A stretch of 64,000 nt of DNA, taken from Sambucus nigra. Lineage: Eukaryota > Streptophyta > Magnoliopsida > Dipsacales > Adoxaceae. The stretch is from contig OX422210.1 in NCBI GenBank assembly GCA_949130495.1, positions 28,308,681 through 28,372,680 of the forward strand, in the 5' to 3' direction. Numbering within the stretch: the first letter of the stretch is position 1; every line of letters begins with the position of its first letter. Both the position numbers and the translations under genes were made by a program. This document shows positions 58,292-64,000 of the stretch, one piece after another. The notes below the pieces were generated by a model. The model was not told the DNA's origin. It worked only from the letters and a program-made list of their open reading frames with translations, and searched no databases.

Positions 58292-59418
58292 TGAGAGTGC
58301 GGTGTGATATCAATTTATTCAAAGTTCGAAGATTTTTAATTTTTGAAACTTATTTAATTAGAGTCAATCTTAAATTCGAATTTCATTAACCCCAAACATG
58401 CATCTATGGGGATAAATTAAATCATGCAATCCAAAAAACTAGAGATTCAGGGAAAAAAAACTTTCGGGTTAAACCTTTATTTCACTATGAACAGTAAATC
58501 GCAACTTATAAATTACACAATGAAATTCGCAATGAATCTCCCACAGAAAATCCAGAGAGACACGCAACCTAAATTAACAAAGATTCCCATGAGAACCTCC
58601 AGAATTGCAGCTCCTTCTTCAATAGTGAACAACCTCGAGTATACCTAATGATCGTAGTTGTATTCAATAAATATATCTCGCAAGCTCTATCATTCTAGCA
58701 GTAGAGAAATCACCTCTACAAGAGAAACTTCAACAAAGATATATCTTGGGATCCAAACCGATTCAGTAATTGGAATAATTTGTGAATCGAAAACAAAGTT
58801 TTTAACCCCTAAAAGAGAAGACTAAAATTCTGCAGATTTGCAAATTTTCGTGTATTAAAAGTCTCAGTTCTTTTCAATGAAAAAGGGTCTCTAAAACATG
58901 TATTTATAAAAAATTTGAGGCGACGGGGTCGATCGAACGACATCAAATGTCGTTCGATCGAGGGGATCACGCGACCTTCAAAATGACCTTAAAAAATGAA
59001 ATAATAGCATGTCATTAGATGAAAACATCAAGGGACCATCTCACGACCTATTGTGCGACATGAAATGTCGTTTGAAGCTGTCATTCGAACGACTTCTTTT
59101 TGTCTTTTGAACGACCAAAGAGAAAAATATTTTCTTTTAAAACTCTGCCTACAGATTTTAGAAAAATTATTTTGACTCAATAAAACGCCTCAGTTTGATA
59201 AAAACATTTTAGAAAAAATATCCCAACACTTATATAAAACAATTAAGGGACTTTAAACACAACCTTACCAAAATCAATCTTGAAGAGGCTTGTTGTTAAA
59301 GAACCTTGACTTTCGGATCCGTCTTGATGAACATATGAACTTGAACTTTCTTTGACGGTTGTAATGGTATACGACATACACAATGAAAAATACGAAAAAT
59401 GTAAAATATGTCCTTACA
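58292..59418 (-). mobile_element. Solo LTR D, family of A and C
   Basis: The minus strand begins TGTAAGGACATATTTTAC at 59418 and ends CCGCACTCTCA at 58292; the first 200 bp align with the A LTR. Flanks AATCT (58287-58291) and TATCT (59419-59423) are a TSD with one change. Palindromes of the type ATGTCGTTCGATCGA cluster at 58927-59110. Confidence 0.8.
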
Positions 59419-59531
59419 TATCTGCTTCTGTTTTAATAGGACTGAGCCAATAATAAGAAGGATGCATCCCTATGTTCATGCTTTGATTTTTTCTTCATAT
59501 CTTGGTTTTCTCACCATGGTTTAGTTCATCT

Positions 59532-59697
59532 TAGGGATGGAAATTTTTGACACGATAACCCGTTTATGGTAATAACCCGAAATGACACGAACAAGACACG
59601 ATTAGCTTGTATAAATTTAAGAGTATCCAAAACTTATACCCAAATAAAAATCAACGCGACCCGAAAATGACACGACTAACCCGAATTGCCACCCCTA
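59532..59697. mobile_element. hAT-type MITE (166 bp)
   Basis: Ends TAGGGATGG and CCACCCCTA (inverted, one mismatch) with a perfect 8-bp TSD GTTCATCT at 59524-59531 and 59698-59705. The TAGGG(G)TGG terminus plus 8-bp TSD fits hAT. Inside are further GACACG / AACCCG words in both orientations. No coding capacity. Confidence 0.85.
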
Positions 59698-59705
59698 GTT
59701 CATCT

Positions 59706-60280
59706 CAGAGAATATATTTCTAAAGACTAACACAACAGATGCCATGGAAGGAAGCTTTGGATTAGGTCCTTAGCAGAATGAGGATGTGGCCCACTTGCTG
59801 AGCTGCATCAACCATCTATATGATAACCAAGCCTCACTTCAGGGCTAGATTAACCTCCTAGGCCAGAGGTTTATGATGTTGGAGTTCGCAATCTTCACTT
59901 CCATAAAGATGGATGCAATATCAAAAACTTCAAAAGACAAGGTCGTGACCAAATCTTTGAAGAGGAAGATAAAGTAGGGGAAATAAGAGGTAGAAAGGCC
60001 CTATGAAAACTTCACACTACTGAATTCCAGTTTGGATGAAATCCTTGAGAGTATAAAAGAGAAGAAACTACTCAAATGGCCGGAGAAATTGAAGTCCCCA
60101 CCTTATAAGAGGGACAAGAGCAAATGGTGCGATTTTCATCAAGACCATGACCACACCACAAATGGGTGTTTCACTTTGAAGAATGAGGTTAAAAGGCTTG
60201 TCAAGCAGGTCATGCTCTACCAGTTCCTAGGGGATGCATCCCCTAACTGAGATATCTGCGTACCTGTATTTGCCTTAGAA
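59706..60280 (+). pseudogene. Tat-type gag remnant
   Basis: Frame 60032-60250 reads ILESIKEKKLLKWPEKLKSP, then a knuckle CDFHQDHDHTTNGCFTLKNE. This is the same arrangement as residues 275-325 of the Tat Gag at 38573-40060 (WPEKLKAPP, CEFHRDHGHVTDRC). The gag core upstream (59706-60030) is decayed. It is on the plus strand, unlike the complete Tat element. Confidence 0.7.
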
Positions 60281-60353
60281 TGTTTCTATTTTTGAAATTT
60301 TACAAATGAAGAAGACTCTGAGTTTAAGCTTATATGTTTTATATTTCTTGAAA

Positions 60354-60391
<38 letters not shown>

Positions 60392-61010
60392 CTTTTTCAT
60401 CCTCGAGTTCTAAACCAACCCATCTAAAGTTTTTCGAAAGATTATTAGCTTAATAAGTTTAAAGAGAGATTAACAAATGATTATCCCAAAGATTGAAGCA
60501 AACGGGAAAAGGTATACTTAGAAGAAAAAGGCATGACGACCTTAAATGGGATTTAACACCCATCGCATCGTGAAGGATTTTAAAGGCGCATGATGCTTCA
60601 ATTAGCCTCGGGGGATCATAATACATGTTCTTAGCTTTCAAAGATGTATGATCCTTCTATTAGCCTCGGGGGATCATAATACCCATTTTATTATCCATGG
60701 GGACTCATAATAACCGATTAGGGATGGATTGATAATACCCATATATAGCTATGGGTGGCTTTAAAATGAATCCAACCTAAGGAAGCTTGAAAACGCCCCA
60801 TACATAGTTGTGGGTGGCTTTATGATGAAGCCAACCTAGTGAGGCTTGAGAATTCCCCAGCACAAGAAAAGATTATAACTCAAAGAGAAAATCTACAACT
60901 TGATAAGGAAGGTGGGATATAGACATTATGTCCGCAATAAGGGAATCAACTCTTAAAGAACCACAACCTAATAACCCTGCAGCAAGAACTCAATAAATGC
61001 TAAGCCTATA
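60281..61010. other. Non-coding sequence with short repeats
   Basis: Holds a (TA)n run at about 60358-60390 and pairs of short direct repeats: 'ttagcctcgggggatcataa' at about 60601 and 60660, and 'gtgggtggctttatgatgaa' type blocks at about 60745 and 60811. Possibly the 3' region of a gypsy element; no gene. Confidence 0.4.
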
Positions 61011-63749
61011 CTAGAGTCCACAGAAGGGTAGATTTTCCTTAAGACCTTTGACTAGAAGAACATCTTTAAGAATAGGAAGCCCATCTTCTTGGAGAGTTCC
61101 TTTGCCTATGATTTGAGATGAAACTCTATCACCAAAAATGACTTTACCACCAGTAAAGCTGGTTTTGTTTAAAAGTTTAGTTTCATCTCCAGTCATGTGC
61201 TTAGAACATCTAGAGTCTAAATACCAACCAGATGATGTGTGTTCATCTTTTAAAGTAGTAACAACAATGTTACACTTCATCTGAGGTAATAGATCATCTT
61301 TTCTAACCCAAATTGCTCTAGTTTTCATTTTGCGCTTATTAGCTCTTAATTGATAAAATTTGCGAGCTTTGGATTTTTGCTGAAAAATGTTTTGCGCATG
61401 ATTTTGAATTTTACGAAAGGCTTGAGCATTTGGTTTAGGAAAGTTCTTAGGATTCCTTCTAGAAAATGTTCTTTTAGGTTTGGTCTTTCTCTTTCTATAA
61501 TTAGTGTTTTTATTTGGCTGTCTAGAAAGTATATAATTATTGCCGCTCCTCCTAGAATAGTTAAAGTTATGATAAATATGAGGATTATAGACAGATTTAA
61601 CTAGTCTCCTAGCATAGCTACCTTCAAAAGAGTGACCATATATGTCGCAGTAGGAGAAATAATGATTGCTCAGAATTGGGGTCTCCTTAGGAAAGTCTCT
61701 AAACAAAGGTTTTGAAGAGTTTTGAGGTTGAACTCTATTCATAGGTAGTACAGGTTTGAATGTAGATTCACTCTTTCTAATAAAGGGGCAGACGTATTTA
61801 CCCTTAGGTGAACTTTCATGTTTAGAGCAACTTGATTCCCCAATGTTAAAATTTTGATGTTTTGAATCAAACTCAGTTTTTAGGGAATGAAAATCTGGGC
61901 ATGTTTCAATAGGCCTTTTGCCTCTTAACACAAACTTGATAGGTTCCTAAGATTTTGTTTGTGTCTTCAAGTTAGGGCAAAACCCTATTCCAGTTCGATC
62001 ATCAGAATTGGTTTTAGATTCAGCAACAAATTCATCAAAACAGTTAGAATTATTTTCAAATTTTGTAAATATTTTTAAAACAGTTGCTGTCTTTTCTTTG
62101 GTGTGTTCCAATTCTAACAATGTCCCTTTGTACTTTTTCTCCAGAATTTTATTTGTTTCAGTCAAATTTTTCAGTTTTTCATCAAACACTTTAATTTAAC
62201 TTTCATGAGTTAAACCTTGGGTAGTATACTCTTCAGCATTCAGTTTAACCATCAGGCTTAGATCTTCCAATTTTTTGGTAAGATCTTTCACAATTTTTTC
62301 TAGTCTAGCGCTTTTCTTGAGAGTTTTAGCATAAAGTGTGTGAATGTCTGGGAGGTCTTCATTTTCTGAGTCACTAAGTGTAGTGTGTGAAGTGACCCAT
62401 AAGGCTTCATTCTTAGAACTGACACACCCATTGACATCGTCATTATCGCTTTCCCTTTGACTCACACACCCCGAAGAAGAGATATCAATATTCTCAGTAA
62501 TCAAAGCATCTAAACCAGTAACAACAATATTCGAAGCATCAGATATAGAATTATTTGATTCATCCTCACTAACAAGCATAGGCATGTCATCATTTTATAT
62601 AATCTTGGCAAAGAAAGACATGCAAGGGTCAAAAGCATAAGATGACTCAGGTTCCTCATTTTCAGAGTCACTTGAATCATCCCATGTTTTGAAAATATTG
62701 GCTCTAGTATGTTTGTTTTGAGTGTTTAAGTTAACTCTACAGTCTTGAGCAATGTGTCCTAGTTTACCACATCTATAGCATTCATTCTTCTTAAGGTCTC
62801 TATTAGGTCTAATATGAGAGTCCTTGTGATTTTTGTCATGGCTTTTCTCATGAGGTCTGTGATTAGATGGAGTTGGATAATTTGACTTGCCTTGTTTATT
62901 TTCCACTTTGTTTCTAAACTTAATGATTTTCTTAAACTGTTTTGACATTAAGGCAATCTGATTGTCCAAACTCTCTATATTGCATTCCTCATCAGATTCA
63001 TCATTGGAAGTATTAAACTCAGGCTTAATCAATTTAGAAGAGAAGCTTAGATTGGAACTAGTCTGTTTCCTATGGGATTGGGTCAATTGTTTCTTAAATT
63101 CCAGTTCCATTTCCACAGTTCTTAATTTACTACTGAGTAGTTCACTAGTGAGATTAATATCACACATTTCCTCAATAGCATATCTTTTGTTATCAAACTT
63201 CTGTGGTAATGATTTCAGAATTTTAGATACGATTTCTTGTCTATCATAATTTATCCCATTAGCATGCAGTTTGGTCACAATATCAGTTACGTTCATATAG
63301 AAGTCATCAAATGACTCAGTCTCAGACATAATTAAGGAATTATACTGTTGAATGAGCATTTGAGTTTTAGCAGCCTTAACTCTAGTGTCACCTTCATGAG
63401 AAGTAACCAAGGTGTCCCAAGCTTCCTTAGAAGTGGTACAGTATGAGATTCTTTTGAACTCATGTTCATTTATGGACATAAATATGGCATTCTTTCCTTT
63501 GTTATTATTTCGAGAAACTTGTTTCTCTTCTTGAGTGAACTCACTTAATGCTTTCTTAATCCTCTCATTACTTCCTCCAGTGACTGGTTTTGTAGGAAAA
63601 GTGTAACCATTTTCAACAATGTCCCAGACATCATCTCCCAAAGTTCCTTGAATGAAAGAAATCATTTTTACTTTCCAGTAAGCAAAATTGGTTCCATCAA
63701 AGATAGGAGGTTTGGTCAAGTTACCAAATCTTTCATTTTTATCGTCCAT
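61011..63749 (-). pseudogene. gag: Sirevirus gag-protease frame with three stops
   Basis: One continuous frame from ATG 63749 to 61011, interrupted by TAA 62595-62597, TAA 62196-62198 and TAG 61947-61949. Residues 1-215 of the first part are the copia gag core (FDGTNFAYWKVKMISFIQG, SKEAWDTL). Residues 324-337 are the knuckle CYRCGKLGHIAQDC. The second and third parts are acidic then coiled-coil (LEKIVKDLTKKLEDL, NKILEKKYKGTLLELEHTKE). The last part is Lys/Arg-rich, then AIWVRKDDLL and the protease loop WYLDSRCSKHMTGDE, where the catalytic D-S-G is D-S-R. It ends in the GLKENL block normally followed by SVSQLC, which is missing. Confidence 0.85.
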
Positions 63750-63808
63750 ATTTGATTTTCAGAAAACAATTTCAGAAACACAGGATCTCTTTAAAAGCAG
63801 TTTACCAA

Positions 63809-63820
63809 GCTCTGATACCA
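63809..63820 (-). other. Primer-binding site of the Sirevirus (initiator Met tRNA)
   Basis: The minus strand reads TGGTATCAGAGC, two bases from the LTR end at 63823. Confidence 0.9.
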
Positions 63821-63822
63821 AT

Positions 63823-64000
63823 TGAAAATATGTTACTAAAGCCGTTTATTAAAAATAAACTATTTAAGTAACTCCGAGCTGTTTTTTGAAGAAACTCTTT
63901 TCGTAAAAACCAAACTATTTGAACACAAGATGTGTTTAACAAATCAGTATGTACGAGATCTATTCAAGATTTGAATAATAGGTTTATAAGATAGTTTAAA
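63823..64000 (-). repeat. Sirevirus 5' LTR (3' end only)
   Basis: The minus strand ends ...AACATATTTTCA at 63823, beside the PBS. The remainder lies beyond the window end. Confidence 0.75.

Larger units (their letters stand above)
61011..64000 (-). mobile_element. 5' part of a Sirevirus (Ty1/copia, SIRE/Maximus lineage)
   Basis: On the minus strand: LTR (64000-63823, incomplete), PBS, gag, then the start of protease, after which similarity ends at about 61035. The order LTR-PBS(iMet)-gag-protease, the long gag with coiled-coil part and a second cysteine region, and the WVRK....WYLDS..SKHMTG block identify the lineage. The rest of pol is not to the left, so the copy is truncated. Confidence 0.8.

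Overview
The window looks like a pure repeat island from a flowering-plant nuclear genome, probably a eudicot. No host gene, rRNA, tRNA or CRISPR array is visible. Plant origin rests on a chromovirus with a chromodomain, a Tat-lineage Ty3/gypsy element with two RNase H domains, Sirevirus-like Ty1/copia elements, a CACTA-type end and short MITEs. Almost every base belongs to LTR retrotransposons, several nested inside each other. I drew element edges from TG...CA ends, target-site duplications (TSDs), primer-binding sites (PBS) and polypurine tracts (PPT).

Left part (1-14.6 kb): two decayed chromovirus copies of one family face away from each other (J1 on the minus strand, 1-6353; J2 on the plus strand, about 9000-14611). 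A gag-bearing relative on the minus strand lies between them (6354-8850). Both copies carry the same foreign LTR fragment inside integrase; in J2 it forms a long palindrome.

Middle (14.6-28.2 kb): gag-only Sirevirus-like element B (14612-28207) is inserted in the J2 integrase with a CCATG/CCATA TSD. B was itself hit three times: element A (14819-19621) in its 5' LTR, a 2-kb solo LTR E (24420-26458) and a 1.1-kb solo LTR C (27083-28167) in its 3' LTR. J2 integrase resumes for about 50 bp after B.

28.3-42.1 kb: an old chromovirus-type LTR (H) is split by a young, nearly complete 12.3-kb Tat-lineage Ty3/gypsy element on the minus strand (29604-41891, TSD CATCA). It has two 98x-bp LTRs differing at about seven positions, gag, a long pol frame with intact RT, two RNase H domains and integrase, and a 128-bp tandem array. 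It also has a spliced plus-strand (antisense) gene of the 'putative gypsy-type transposon' family. Gag carries one stop and the protease has a frame-breaking deletion, so the copy is probably not autonomous.

42.2-51.5 kb: a solo LTR (G, TSD CATAG) related to the Tat LTR is split by element F (42955-51267, TSD GTACC), which has 3.5-kb LTRs around an internal region of only 1.36 kb.

51.5-64 kb: a mosaic of poorly recognised sequence, a CACTA-type terminus, microsatellites, a 385-bp foldback MITE, weak coding remnants, an LTR-like segment, solo LTR D (58292-59418), a hAT-type MITE with a perfect 8-bp TSD, a Tat gag remnant, and the 5' end of a Sirevirus on the minus strand (61011 to the window end) whose gag-protease frame has three stops.
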